A stretch of DNA of 64,000 bases, taken from contig NZ_CP054690.1 of assembly GCF_013348805.1 (NCBI RefSeq), positions 372,001-436,000 on the forward strand, written 5' to 3'. Positions 24,327-32,962 of the stretch are shown here, piece after piece (the stretch's first letter is position 1; each line of letters opens with the position of its first letter). The notes beneath the pieces were generated by a model, which was not told where the DNA came from, searched no databases, and was given only the letters and a program-made list of their open reading frames with translations. The stretch comes from Rhodococcus sp. W8901 (GTDB lineage Bacteria; Actinomycetota; Actinomycetes; Mycobacteriales; Mycobacteriaceae). The position numbers and the translations under genes were made by a program.

Positions 24327-24860
24327 CGCTTCTCCTTCGAACACTCGCAACAGAACGACCGAATCCTGATCGAAGGAACTGGCGGAACCGTGGCCGCCCG
24401 GTGAACGGTCGGTGGCCGGCGGCTGTGGTTCGTGAGATCGGCGTGACGTATACGTGGCGATTTCGGGGGAGGGACACTGTCGGATGGGCATGCTGTCGAA
24501 ACGAGAAGTGGATCGGTGCGCTCGGTCGCCTCACGGCGAAAGGCGCAACGCGGCTCCAGCCGGACGGAACTCCGCGAGGGCAATGGGTTGAGCCCGGGGG
24601 ACACGGAGCGCACCGATCCGAAGTCCACAACGCCGACCGGTAGCGGGGTATTCCGGAACCGCGGGTGTGATGTGGATTGTCCGCGTCCGGCAGCGACGTG
24701 ATCCGGCCGCGTCCACTTGTAACGGACTGCTCTCACATTTCCCCCTCACCTGCGGCCCGGCGGCACATCAGCGGCGGCGGATGTCGTCGAGAACCCGGCA
24801 GCGAACCGGATCGCTCCGTACCGTGGAGTGTCAACTGATACCCAGGGGGTGGGCGGAGTA
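24327..24860. other. divergent intergenic region
   Basis: A 534-base gap between the phosphatase and mycolyltransferase genes, which face away from each other. It should hold both promoters. A 10-bp palindrome ACGTATACGT lies at 24446-24455. No protein-like frame or RNA gene is seen. Confidence 0.4.
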
Positions 24861-25865
24861 GTGATGGGGCGATCAGCCATGACGACGGTGGGCCTGACGG
24901 CCGCGCTGTCGATGTTCAGTCCGGCATTCGCGGCGAATGCCGTGCCGATCGAGCAGATGCCACCGGCGGTTGCCGCGGCGGCGCACGTCGACCACGTGGT
25001 GGAGTTGACGGATCAGCGCACGGCACTGTTCGTGTTCTCGCCGGCGATGAACAAGGTCGTCCAGGTGCAGATCCTGCATCCGAAGGGCGCGGCCGCACGG
25101 CCGTCGCTGTATCTGCTCGACGGTGTCAGCGCCGGATCCGAGTCGGACTACCAGGAGAGCACCTGGACGCAGAAGACCGATGCCGTCGAGTTCTTCGCGG
25201 ACAAGAACGTCAACGTCGTCCTGCCCGTCGGTGGCACGGCCGGCTACTACACCGACTGGGAGCGAATCGATCCCGTTCTCGGTGAAAACCGTTGGGAGAC
25301 ATTCCTGACTCGCGAGCTGCCGCCGATCGTCGACGGGCGGTTCCGGGGCAACGGCGTCAACGCGATCGCCGGCCTGTCGATGGGTGCACAGGGCGCGATG
25401 ACACTCGTCGCCCGCAATCCCGACCTCTACCGCGGGGTCGCCGCGCTCAGCGGTTGCATGGACACCGGCCGCGTCGAATCGCAGGCCGCGGTGCGCGGCA
25501 CCGTCGCGTCGAAGGGCGGCGACGCCGACAACATGTGGGGGACGCCGGGCGACCCGGCGTGGCCCGCACACGATCCATCCGTGAACGCGGAACAGTTGCG
25601 TGGCAAGGACATCTTCGTCTCCACCGGCAACGGGCTGGCGGGCCCGTACGAGCTCGGCGCACCCGATGCGCTCGAGAAGGTGGTCGTCGGCGGGCCGCTC
25701 GAAGCAGCGTCGCACTCGTGTACCCAGCTGTTCGACGGCAGGCTGGCGCAACTCGGCATCCCGGCCACATTCCTGTACCGCCCGTACGGAACTCACTCCT
25801 GGCCGTACTGGCAGGACGACCTGCGGGAAGCGTGGCCGACGCTGGCCCGCGCCTTGGGGATCTAG
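24861..25865 (+). CDS. antigen-85-type mycolyltransferase / esterase
   Basis: A 334-residue exported esterase of the Ag85/corynomycolyltransferase family, which transfers mycolic acids to trehalose or arabinogalactan in the cell envelope. GTG 24861 or ATG 24864 follows GGCGGAG. The signal peptide is about 30 residues (TTVGLTAALSMFSPAFAANA). The nucleophile Ser is in IAGLSMGAQGAM; PVGGTAGYYTDWE and the C-terminal PYGTHSWPYWQDDL (catalytic His) are family hallmarks. Its presence implies a mycolate-containing host. Confidence 0.92.
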   Translation: MMGRSAMTTVGLTAALSMFSPAFAANAVPIEQMPPAVAAAAHVDHVVELTDQRTALFVFSPAMNKVVQVQILHPKGAAARPSLYLLDGVSAGSESDYQESTWTQKTDAVEFFADKNVNVVLPVGGTAGYYTDWERIDPVLGENRWETFLTRELPPIVDGRFRGNGVNAIAGLSMGAQGAMTLVARNPDLYRGVAALSGCMDTGRVESQAAVRGTVASKGGDADNMWGTPGDPAWPAHDPSVNAEQLRGKDIFVSTGNGLAGPYELGAPDALEKVVVGGPLEAASHSCTQLFDGRLAQLGIPATFLYRPYGTHSWPYWQDDLREAWPTLARALGI

Positions 25866-25963
25866 CAGGATCTGTTGGCTGACTGCCAAACTCGCCCACC
25901 GAGCCTGACACCCGCCTTCGATCGGCGCCGGCTCGGACGGTGAATCTCTGTGGTGGTGATCGA

Positions 25964-26006
25964 TCGGCTGTGGTGCTGCGTATCGGATACGCAGCACCAC
26001 AGCCGA
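25964..26006. terminator. strong bidirectional terminator hairpin
   Basis: A 20-bp perfect stem (25964-25983 with 25987-26006) around a CGG loop. It lies between two convergent genes, the mycolyltransferase and the 5'-nucleotidase, and can serve both. Confidence 0.7.
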
Positions 26007-26046
26007 TGTCATCGATCTCAGCCGCCGAGGGGTCTCATGGTGGTCA

Positions 26047-27750
26047 TCAGTTCGGTGCCGCGAGCGCGATCCGACCCGGGGCCGGTGGCGCTACGGGGGA
26101 GTGGCTCTCCAGGTAGGCGGTGAGCGCATCGAGATCGGTTCCGGCGGAGGCGGGTTCGGTGGCGTCGCGCAGGACGGTGAAGCCGTCGCCGCCGTCGGCG
26201 AGGAACTTGTTGACCGCCACCCGGTAGAGGCCGTCCGGATCGACGGGACCGCCGTCGACGCGGATGTCGGCGATGCGCGAACCGAGCGGCGATCTGCGGT
26301 CGATCCGGTAGGTCAGTGTGGCCGACGGTGCCAGGATCAGCTCCAGCACGGACCCGTCGTCGCGAGGCTGGAACTGTTGCTCGAGAACCTCTTTCAGCTG
26401 CGCTCCGGTGAGGGTTCGGACCTGGAGCGAGTTCGCGAACGGCTGGACCTGGTAGGCGTCACCGAAGGTGACGGTGTCGTCGTCGCCGGCGAGCAGGTCG
26501 GCCCGGACGCCTCCGGGATTGGTGAGGGCGATCTGTGCCCCACGCCCGCGCGCCGCCTCGAGTTGGGCGTCGGCGATCAGGTCGCCCAACGGGCTCTCGC
26601 CGCCCGTGCCGGGTTCGCGGGTGATGTCCGCGGTGACGGCGCCGACCGGCCGCTGGGCCACCTCGCCGGACTGCGTACTCGCCCGGTCGACGAGTTCGGC
26701 GACCCGCGGGTCGGGCGTGATGTCGTGCGTGACGATCTGGTTGAAGGCCTGCGTCTGTTCGCGATCCACCTCACCGGTCGCGCGGTCGAGACTCATGTCG
26801 ACCACCGACACGATCCGTCCGTGCGAGGCCGCCTGCATCATCGGCCGCGGGTTGCCCGCCGGGTCGTCGACCGTGCAGTTGTACTGGGTGTGGCTGTCGG
26901 CGGTGAAGATCGCGTCCACCTTCGGGGTCGCCCGGGTCGCGATGTCGCGGGCCGGACTGTCGCTGACGTCGCACGCGTTGGGGCCGCCGGTGGCCTGCTC
27001 GTCGCCGCGGTGCAGGAGGACGACGATCGCGCGCACCCCGAGGAAGTCGAGGGAGTCCGCCGTGCGGTCGATGGCGTCGATCTCGTCGCCGAACTGGAGA
27101 CCCGCGACGCCGTCGACGCTGACCTTCGACGGTGCGTCGAACGGCATCACGCCGATGACGCCGACGGGCACGCCGTCGACGTAGTTCACCGAGTAGGGGA
27201 GCGTGGCGGGGGTGCCGTCGGAGAAGGTCATGTTCGCGGCGAGCAGCGGAAACTGCGCGCCGGTGAAGTCCGCTTCGAACTGGCAGCCGTCCACCGGGTG
27301 GCAGCCGCCGTCCTGCAGGCGGCGCAGCTCCCCGAATCCCTCGTCGAGCTCGTGGGTTCCGATCGATGCCGCGTCGACGCCCATCTCGTTCAACAGGTTC
27401 ACGGTCGGTTCGTCGTGAAACAACGCCGACTCGATCGGTGACGACCCCCAGCTGTCGCCGACCGAGTAGAGCAGCGAGTGGGAGGCCTGCGCGCGCAACT
27501 GGTCGACGTACGCGGCGAGGTAGGCGGCGCCACCGGCGTCGGTCGCGGGACCGTCGGGCCGTGAGATCTGGGCGCGCGCCCCCTTGGGCGGCTGCAGGCT
27601 GCCGTGCAGGTCGTTGATCGCGAGCAGACGCACCGGAACGGTGTCGACGTCCGGCGGGCGGGCGTCGACGGCATGCGTGCCGACGGTCAGCGACGCCCCG
27701 AGCGCCGCGGCGAGAACCGACACACGACCCCGCGTCCGGCGTCCGGACAA
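26047..27750 (-). CDS. exported 5'-nucleotidase / metallophosphatase (UshA-like)
   Basis: A 567-residue secreted enzyme. TTG 27750 gives a basic n-region and a signal peptide (SGRRTRGRVSVLAAALGASL); GTG 27723 is an alternative. The metallophosphatase domain has LLAINDLHG (D-x-H), YSVGDSWG (GD), GTHELDEGF (GNHE-type, with Thr for Asn), VVLLHRGDE and FTADSHTQYN. The C-terminal 5'-nucleotidase domain contains ALTNPGGVRADL and FANSLQVRTLTG. It releases phosphate or nucleosides from extracytoplasmic nucleotides. It converges on the mycolyltransferase gene. Confidence 0.9.
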   Translation of the reverse strand: MSGRRTRGRVSVLAAALGASLTVGTHAVDARPPDVDTVPVRLLAINDLHGSLQPPKGARAQISRPDGPATDAGGAAYLAAYVDQLRAQASHSLLYSVGDSWGSSPIESALFHDEPTVNLLNEMGVDAASIGTHELDEGFGELRRLQDGGCHPVDGCQFEADFTGAQFPLLAANMTFSDGTPATLPYSVNYVDGVPVGVIGVMPFDAPSKVSVDGVAGLQFGDEIDAIDRTADSLDFLGVRAIVVLLHRGDEQATGGPNACDVSDSPARDIATRATPKVDAIFTADSHTQYNCTVDDPAGNPRPMMQAASHGRIVSVVDMSLDRATGEVDREQTQAFNQIVTHDITPDPRVAELVDRASTQSGEVAQRPVGAVTADITREPGTGGESPLGDLIADAQLEAARGRGAQIALTNPGGVRADLLAGDDDTVTFGDAYQVQPFANSLQVRTLTGAQLKEVLEQQFQPRDDGSVLELILAPSATLTYRIDRRSPLGSRIADIRVDGGPVDPDGLYRVAVNKFLADGGDGFTVLRDATEPASAGTDLDALTAYLESHSPVAPPAPGRIALAAPN

Positions 27751-27829
27751 ACCGCTCCCTGGTCGACACACCGCCCAGAGTCTGCCAACGATTCGGCGGC
27801 GGTGAAACTGCCGACCGATAACGGTTGGA

Positions 27830-28918
27830 TTACGTCGTGGGGGAGCCCGCCGTGAGGCCGGCGAGTTCCAGTGCCGCACCGGATGTCGCGAACGCGAGGA
27901 ACGCATCGTTCTCGTGCGGGTCGCCGATCGTGATCCGCACGCCGTCCACACCGTAGGGGCGGATGAGCACGCCGGCCTCGGCGCTGGCCTCGCCGTATGC
28001 GGCGGAGCGGTCCAGCAGCGGCAGCCACACGAAGTTGGCCTCCGTCACCGGGACGTCGTAGCCCGCGGCGAGGAGCGCGTCGCGCATCCGCTCGCGCTCG
28101 GCGACCACGGCGTGGGTGCGGTGCAGCAGCTCGTCCTGCGCGTCGAGGCACGCGATCGCCGCGGCCTGTGCCACCGCGTTGACGCTGAACGTGATGTGCA
28201 CCTTGGCCAGTGCGGTGACGATCGCCGGATCGGCGACCGCGTAGCCGACGCGGATGCCTGCCAGCCCGTACGCCTTGGAGAACGTGCGCAGCACCACGAC
28301 GTTGCGGCGGGTGCGGGCCAGCTCGACGCCATCGACGCCGGAGCGGTTGTACTCGAAGTAGGCCTCGTCCAGTGCGACGACGATGTTCGCCGGGACGGCG
28401 TCGAGGAACCGCTCGAGCTCCTCGCGGCCCAGCGCGGAGCCGGTGGGGTTGTTGGGGTTGCACACGAAGATCAGGCGGGTGCGGTCGGTGATCGCGGCCA
28501 GCATCGCGTCCAGGTCGTGGCCGTGCTCGGCGGTGAGGGGCACCGGGACCGGCGTCGCGCCGGCGACCTTCGTGACGACCGGGTAGGCCTCGAACGAGCG
28601 CCACGCGTAGACGACCTCGTCACCCACGCTGCACGTGGCCTGCACCAACTCCTGGCACAGCGCGACGGAGCCGCATCCGGTAGCGATGTTCTCGGTGGGA
28701 ACACCGAGCGACTCGGACAGCGCGCGGATCAGCGCCGCGGAGGTGTTGTCCGGGTACCGGTTGGCGGTGGCGGCGGTGTCGGCGATGGCCTGCGCGACGC
28801 CGGGCAGCGGGCCCTGCGTCGTCTCGTTGCTCGCCAGCTTGATCGCCCCGGGATAACTACGGCCCGGCACGTAGGTGGGGATGGAATCAAGATCGGCGCG
28901 GGTCGTCACGGGGGTCAC
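27830..28918 (-). CDS. hisC: histidinol-phosphate / aromatic aminotransferase (HisC-like)
   Basis: A 362-residue class I/II PLP-dependent aminotransferase. GTG 28918 or GTG 28909 is the start. Motifs in order: IKLASNETTQGPLP, FVCNPNNPTGS, VALDEAYFEYN (Asp and Tyr contacting PLP), TFSKAYGLAGIRVGY (PLP Lys) and VRITIGDPHENDAF (substrate Arg). It matches HisC2/Pat proteins that act on phenylpyruvate or histidinol phosphate. As no his operon is present here, an aromatic aminotransferase role is plausible. It is divergent from the neighbouring dienelactone-hydrolase-like gene. Confidence 0.85.
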   Translation of the reverse strand: MTPVTTRADLDSIPTYVPGRSYPGAIKLASNETTQGPLPGVAQAIADTAATANRYPDNTSAALIRALSESLGVPTENIATGCGSVALCQELVQATCSVGDEVVYAWRSFEAYPVVTKVAGATPVPVPLTAEHGHDLDAMLAAITDRTRLIFVCNPNNPTGSALGREELERFLDAVPANIVVALDEAYFEYNRSGVDGVELARTRRNVVVLRTFSKAYGLAGIRVGYAVADPAIVTALAKVHITFSVNAVAQAAAIACLDAQDELLHRTHAVVAERERMRDALLAAGYDVPVTEANFVWLPLLDRSAAYGEASAEAGVLIRPYGVDGVRITIGDPHENDAFLAFATSGAALELAGLTAGSPTT

Positions 28919-28979
28919 GATGCGATTATGCGCCCTGCGATCACGTGCACTGTCGACGTGGTCGTGCCAAGGTTGAATC

Positions 28980-29705
28980 ATGCCGGGAATCTTCCGGGAC
29001 AGCGCCCCCCTGCGCGCCGACGACGACGCCGTCGTGGAGGCGCCGCGGGTACCGCTCACCGCCGTCCAGCCCGATCGCCATGCGCGTGGCGGCATCGTGG
29101 TGCTCCACGAGTCCCGCCAGTTCACCCCCGCGCTGATCGACCTGATGCGCGCCCTCGCCGCGGAGGGCTGGCTGGTGGTGGCCCCGCACCTGTTCCATCG
29201 CGAAGCCGCGCACAGCGACACCGAGGTGTTCGGCCAGAACCTCTTCGACGACTTCGATGCCACCTTCGACTGGCTCGTCGACCGTGGCATCTACACCGAC
29301 TGCGTCGGGGTGCTCGGATTCGACGACGCCGGCACCGCCGCGATGATCGTCGCCACCAATCGGCCGGTCGCGGCCGCCGTGAGCGTCTCCGCCCACGGCA
29401 TCGTCGAACCCCTCAACGCCGACACCCCCACCCTCGTCGAGGCCGGGCCGTCGCTCAAGGCGCCGTGGCTGGGCCTGTACGGCGAGGACGATCCGATGAC
29501 CCCGCGCGACCACGTCGAGCGGCTACGAGACGCGGTCGCGCGGGCCGACGTCGCCACCAACATCGTCAGCTACAGCGGTCTCGCGCACCGGGCCGACGAG
29601 CCGCCGGTCACCGAGGCGGCCGCCGGCGACGAGGACCCGCTCGTCGTGGCGATGCTCGACGCCCAGCGCCGGATCTTCGACTGGTTCGACGGGAACCTGC
29701 GGTGA
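28980..29705 (+). CDS. dienelactone-hydrolase-family protein with Asp at the nucleophile position
   Basis: A 241-residue alpha/beta hydrolase of the dienelactone hydrolase family. IVVLHESRQ (residues 39-47) carries the family Glu, GEDDPMTP (168-175) the acid Asp, and GLAHRAD (200-206) the catalytic His. At the nucleophile elbow, normally G-x-C-x-G-G, it has GFDDAG (113-118) with Asp115. Asp nucleophiles are known in haloalkane dehalogenases but not usual here, so the protein may have altered chemistry or be inactive. ATG 28980 lies 61 bases from the divergent aminotransferase start. Confidence 0.8.
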   Translation: MPGIFRDSAPLRADDDAVVEAPRVPLTAVQPDRHARGGIVVLHESRQFTPALIDLMRALAAEGWLVVAPHLFHREAAHSDTEVFGQNLFDDFDATFDWLVDRGIYTDCVGVLGFDDAGTAAMIVATNRPVAAAVSVSAHGIVEPLNADTPTLVEAGPSLKAPWLGLYGEDDPMTPRDHVERLRDAVARADVATNIVSYSGLAHRADEPPVTEAAAGDEDPLVVAMLDAQRRIFDWFDGNLR

Positions 29706-29799
29706 TTGCATGTGCTTGGGCCGCTGACCAGCGGTTTTGCGTTTGCCGGGGATCTCTGTGTAATGTTTCGCCCGGCGGTTCGAAAGGGCCGGCCCCCAA

Positions 29800-29888
29800 G
29801 GAGGCGTGCCAGAGCGGCCGAATGGGACTCACTGCTAATGAGTTGTCCCCCTTAAAGGGGACCGGAGGTTCAAATCCTCTCGCCTCCG
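29800..29888 (+). tRNA. tRNA-Ser (anticodon GCU)
   Basis: The acceptor stem GGAGGCG (29800-29806) pairs with CGCCTCC (29881-29887), discriminator G, encoded CCA to 29891. The anticodon arm ACTCA-CTGCTAA-TGAGT gives anticodon GCT. The long variable arm (CCCCCTTAAAGGGG) is typical of tRNA-Ser. Confidence 0.96.
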
Positions 29889-29938
29889 CCACACTGGTGC
29901 TTCGTTGGGCCAGTAACAAATGAACACTGTTTGGACAT

Positions 29939-30011
29939 GCGCCCGTAGCTCAACGGATAGAGCACTTGACTACGGATCAAGAGGTTAGGGGTTCGAATCC
30001 CTTCGGGCGCA
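29939..30011 (+). tRNA. tRNA-Arg (anticodon ACG)
   Basis: The acceptor stem GCGCCCG (29939-29945) pairs with CGGGCGC (30004-30010), discriminator A at 30011, CCA not encoded. The anticodon arm CTTGA-CTACGGA-TCAAG gives ACG, read as inosine-CG after TadA editing. The 3' part and the terminator behind it recur imperfectly at 32816-32878. Confidence 0.96.
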
Positions 30012-30016
30012 CATCA

Positions 30017-30051
30017 GAAATCCCCCACCAGCACCGCTGGTGGGGGATTTC
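30017..30051 (+). terminator. terminator of tRNA-Arg
   Basis: A perfect 16-bp stem (30017-30032 with 30036-30051) with an ACC loop, followed by TCGTTTT. It lies 5 bases after the tRNA, so it ends the tRNA-Arg transcript. Confidence 0.85.
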
Positions 30052-30150
30052 TCGTTTTGCGTCAGCCGGTCACGACGGCACGTTCTCGGGGCGTTCGGGT
30101 ATACCCACTTGGAACTGTGGGGTGCGATTCACGTCAGCTGCGCGGCAAGC

Positions 30151-30979
30151 TCAGCCGCCGTAGGCGCACTGCTCAGTCCATCCGGTCGTTCCGTCGGTGA
30201 ACTGCGTGGTGCCGCGTTGATACATCGACTGATCCATGCAGTAGTCCACCGTCTTGCCCGTCAAGGGCCCGGGTGCCCCATTCGGTGCACCCGTGAATCC
30301 GATCGGCGCCTGCGGCTCCCCGGCGGCGGGGGCCTCGTAGGTCGGCGTCACCTGCCGGGCAGTCGCCACGGCCGGTGCCTGCGTCACCCCGGGTGTTTCG
30401 ACCGCTGGCGCGGAAACGGAGGTAGCTGGTGCCGGAGCAGCGGACTGAGTCGCGACGACCTCGTCATGGTTCGGCATCCGTGACGGCGGCGCCGACTCAG
30501 CCGCACCGGGCACGGTCCACGTTGCAGCAGGGAAGGCGCCCTCTCGTAAGTACGAGATCTTCGAGACCTGGATGTCCGGCTTGCCGGTCCATGTCACCAT
30601 CCCCGCGCGCTGCTGGCCGGCGGGGATGTCCGGTCTGGATGTCATCCGACTCGCCGCCGATTGACAGCGTGAGGCTCGCCCCGTCTGCGGAGATGGCCTC
30701 AAACGCATTCGACGCGAGTGGAGTCGCGCCGCTGACGGACCGGACCGCGACTAGCGCCCGGTATTGCCGTTCCGGCTTGATCTCGCCGTAGTAGTCCATC
30801 TCGCGCGTGACGAGATCCGCGACGGTGACCTCGGCTTCCCAGCCGTCGCCCTTCACAGTTTGCGTGGCGCCGAGCTCCGCAGTCGGGGTCGAGTCCGATG
30901 GTCCAGGATCCGAGCTGGAGCACCCTCCGATCACCAGCGCGGCAGCAGATATAGCGATTGCGGTGATTGTCCGTTTCAT
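30151..30979 (-). pseudogene. secreted lipoprotein gene with one frameshift
   Basis: The first frame (ATG 30979) encodes a signal peptide with lipobox VIGGC, followed by VKGDGWEAEVTVADLVTRE and a soluble domain to GGESDDIQ. The reading then has to change frame near 30635-30645 to continue as RPDIPAGQQRAG, a Pro/Ala-rich linker and a C-terminal DYCMDQSMYQ, then TDGTTGWTEQCAYGG to the stop at 30151. One extra base near CAGACCGG explains the break. The end motif C-x-D...DGTTGW...C parallels the island lipoprotein at 4842. Either a pseudogene or a sequencing slip; function unknown. Confidence 0.7.
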
Positions 30980-31179
30980 GCCCGGGATGAATCAGACCAG
31001 TCGGACTGATTTTTGGCGATGGCATCCATCGTGGTCAATGACACCTCGATTGGCTGTCAGCGCCCTCCTCGAGTACGACACGGAACGAATCGGAAGTCGC
31101 ACTTCCCGTGGGCGGCCCGCTCCAGACGTTGGAGCGGGCCGCTGATACTTCGTTCCCCTGCTACTGCAAGGGCTTCGGT

Positions 31180-32649
31180 CTACGAGCCGAACGGCAGACT
31201 GGCCGAGCCGAAGGAGAGCCCGGCCGAGCCGACGGACGAGCCCGTCGAGGTTCGCCAGGGGCCCCGGATCGCGACGGTGATGCCGGGGGTCTGGATGTTG
31301 GCGTAGAGCGTCTGGCCGTCGTGGCTGAATGCCGGACCGCAGAACTCGCTCTCGTTCAGTTCGTTCCGGGCGACCGAGAACGGCTCGCCGTTCTCGGTGA
31401 CCCCGATCAGATGGCTGATGCCGTCGCCGTCCTCGGCGAGGATCAGGCCGCCGTGCGGCGACACAGTGATGTTGTCGGGCCCGTCGTAGTTGCCGGTGTC
31501 GACGGAGGGGTCCGGGTTCACACCGAACAGGGTCTTCAGCTCGATCGTCTGGGTGGCCGGATCGTAGAACCACACCTGCCCGTCGTGCTCGGCGACGCTG
31601 CCGTCGCTGGTGCGGGCGAAGCTGGCGACGACGTAGACGCCGCCGTCGCCCCACCACTGCCCCTCGAGCTTGCGGCTACGGGTGACCTGGTCGTTGGTGA
31701 ACTGCTTGCGCACCGAGGTGGTCTTCGCGTCACGGTCGGGGACGTCGATCCACTGCACGGTGTAGCGGACGCCCGGTGCGGTCGCCTGCGAGAGATCGGG
31801 CACGTGGGTGCCGTCGAGGAAGCACTTCATCGCCTGCAGGGTGCCGGCGGTGTCCCCGCCCGGCGACTGCGCGAGCGCGTGGAACGCACCCGGGCCACCG
31901 ACGAAGCCCTGCGGCGGGGTCCACCGGTAGAACAGGCCGTTGGGGCCGCCTGCGTCCTCGGTGAGATAGACGGCGGTCGACGACGGGTCGACGGCGACCG
32001 CCTCGTGCGCGTACCGGCCGAGGAACTTCAGCGGAATCGGGCTCTTGCCGATGTTCGCGGCCTGGCTGGTGGGATCGACCTCGAAGACGTAGCCGTGGGC
32101 GAGGGTGAAACCGTTCGAGCCGGCGCGCGCCTCGGTCTCCTCGCACGTGAGCCAGGTGCCCCACGGGGTGATGCCGCCCGCACAGTTGTTCACCGTGCCC
32201 GCGACGCCGACGTACTGGCCCTGGCGTGCACCGCTGCGGTCGATCGCGGTGGTGGTGGTGCCACCGCGGGCACCCGGGTCGTAGGTGAGCCCGTCGACGG
32301 CCGGGACACCGTACGGTTCGTTGCTGCCGACCTCATGGTTGGTGACGATCGTGGTGCCGGTGCCGTTCGCGAATACACCGTTCGCATCGGGATCACTCGG
32401 GAACGGGACGCCACCGTCGAGCAGCGTCTCGCCCGAGCGGGAGACGATCGTGTACGAGAACCCCTCGGGCAGGGCGAGAATCCCGTTGGGGTCGGGGACG
32501 AGCGGGCCGTAGCCGATCACGCCGCCGGGCGCGGCGCCCGCGAGAGCGGGCCGGAACAGGGTGCCGACACTGCCCGCGAGCGTTACCCCGATTCCGGCCA
32601 GGGCGGTGCGTTCGAGGAACGTGCGGCGATTGAGCGGTGAGGTGGTCAC
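31180..32649 (-). CDS. phoX: PhoX-family alkaline phosphatase, Tat-exported
   Basis: A 489-residue protein of the PhoX/DUF839 family, calcium/iron-dependent phosphatases that release phosphate from organic esters outside the cytoplasm. GTG 32649 (GGGAGG about 10 bases upstream) starts a twin-arginine signal (NRRTFLERTALAGIGVTLAG). Family motifs include TNHEVGSNEPYG, CAGGITPWGTWLTCEET and GRYAHEAVAVDP, then GQWWGDGGVYVVASFART, and PDNITVSPHGGLILAEDGDG. It lies inside the interval flanked by the two tRNA-Arg-like repeats. Confidence 0.88.
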   Translation of the reverse strand: MTTSPLNRRTFLERTALAGIGVTLAGSVGTLFRPALAGAAPGGVIGYGPLVPDPNGILALPEGFSYTIVSRSGETLLDGGVPFPSDPDANGVFANGTGTTIVTNHEVGSNEPYGVPAVDGLTYDPGARGGTTTTAIDRSGARQGQYVGVAGTVNNCAGGITPWGTWLTCEETEARAGSNGFTLAHGYVFEVDPTSQAANIGKSPIPLKFLGRYAHEAVAVDPSSTAVYLTEDAGGPNGLFYRWTPPQGFVGGPGAFHALAQSPGGDTAGTLQAMKCFLDGTHVPDLSQATAPGVRYTVQWIDVPDRDAKTTSVRKQFTNDQVTRSRKLEGQWWGDGGVYVVASFARTSDGSVAEHDGQVWFYDPATQTIELKTLFGVNPDPSVDTGNYDGPDNITVSPHGGLILAEDGDGISHLIGVTENGEPFSVARNELNESEFCGPAFSHDGQTLYANIQTPGITVAIRGPWRTSTGSSVGSAGLSFGSASLPFGS

Positions 32650-32815
32650 TGTGCGGGTACCTCCCATTGGATAGTCAACGACGCGAGGACGGTAGGTCGG
32701 CAACCACAACGACGGAATGCCGCCGGATGGCCTGCCGATGAACCGGGCCGGAACTTCCTCGCGCTGGTACCGCCGCGCCGACGGTGACGGGCTCCTGCGC
32801 AGAGCCGCAGATCGA

Positions 32816-32878
32816 GGTCGGAGGCTCTAATCCCTTCGGACGCATATCGGAAATCCCCCACCGGCACCGCTGGTGGGG
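32816..32878 (+). repeat. imperfect second copy of tRNA-Arg 3' end plus terminator stem
   Basis: This 63-base block aligns without gaps to 29983-30045, the T-arm and 3' acceptor strand of tRNA-Arg(ACG) and most of its terminator. About nine bases differ, nearly all transitions. The 5' half of the tRNA is absent. Such a remote copy of a tRNA 3' end is what an aged attachment site looks like. The 2.8-kb interval holds a lipoprotein gene and phoX but no recombinase. Confidence 0.7.
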
Positions 32879-32962
32879 ACGGCAGCTGTCGATCCCGCGG
32901 CCTCGACGCCTAGCCTCGGACCCGAGGCCCGGGACGACCGGCCGCACTGCGAAGGAGACCTT

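Noticed and set aside
26101-27441. Forward frame of 446 codons opposite the 5'-nucleotidase gene
   Set aside because: Antisense shadow; composition is Arg/Val/Gly-rich without motifs, while the reverse strand has all nucleotidase motifs.
29608-29919. Reverse frame of 103 codons over tRNA-Ser(GCU)
   Set aside because: Same artefact: translation of the tRNA complement.
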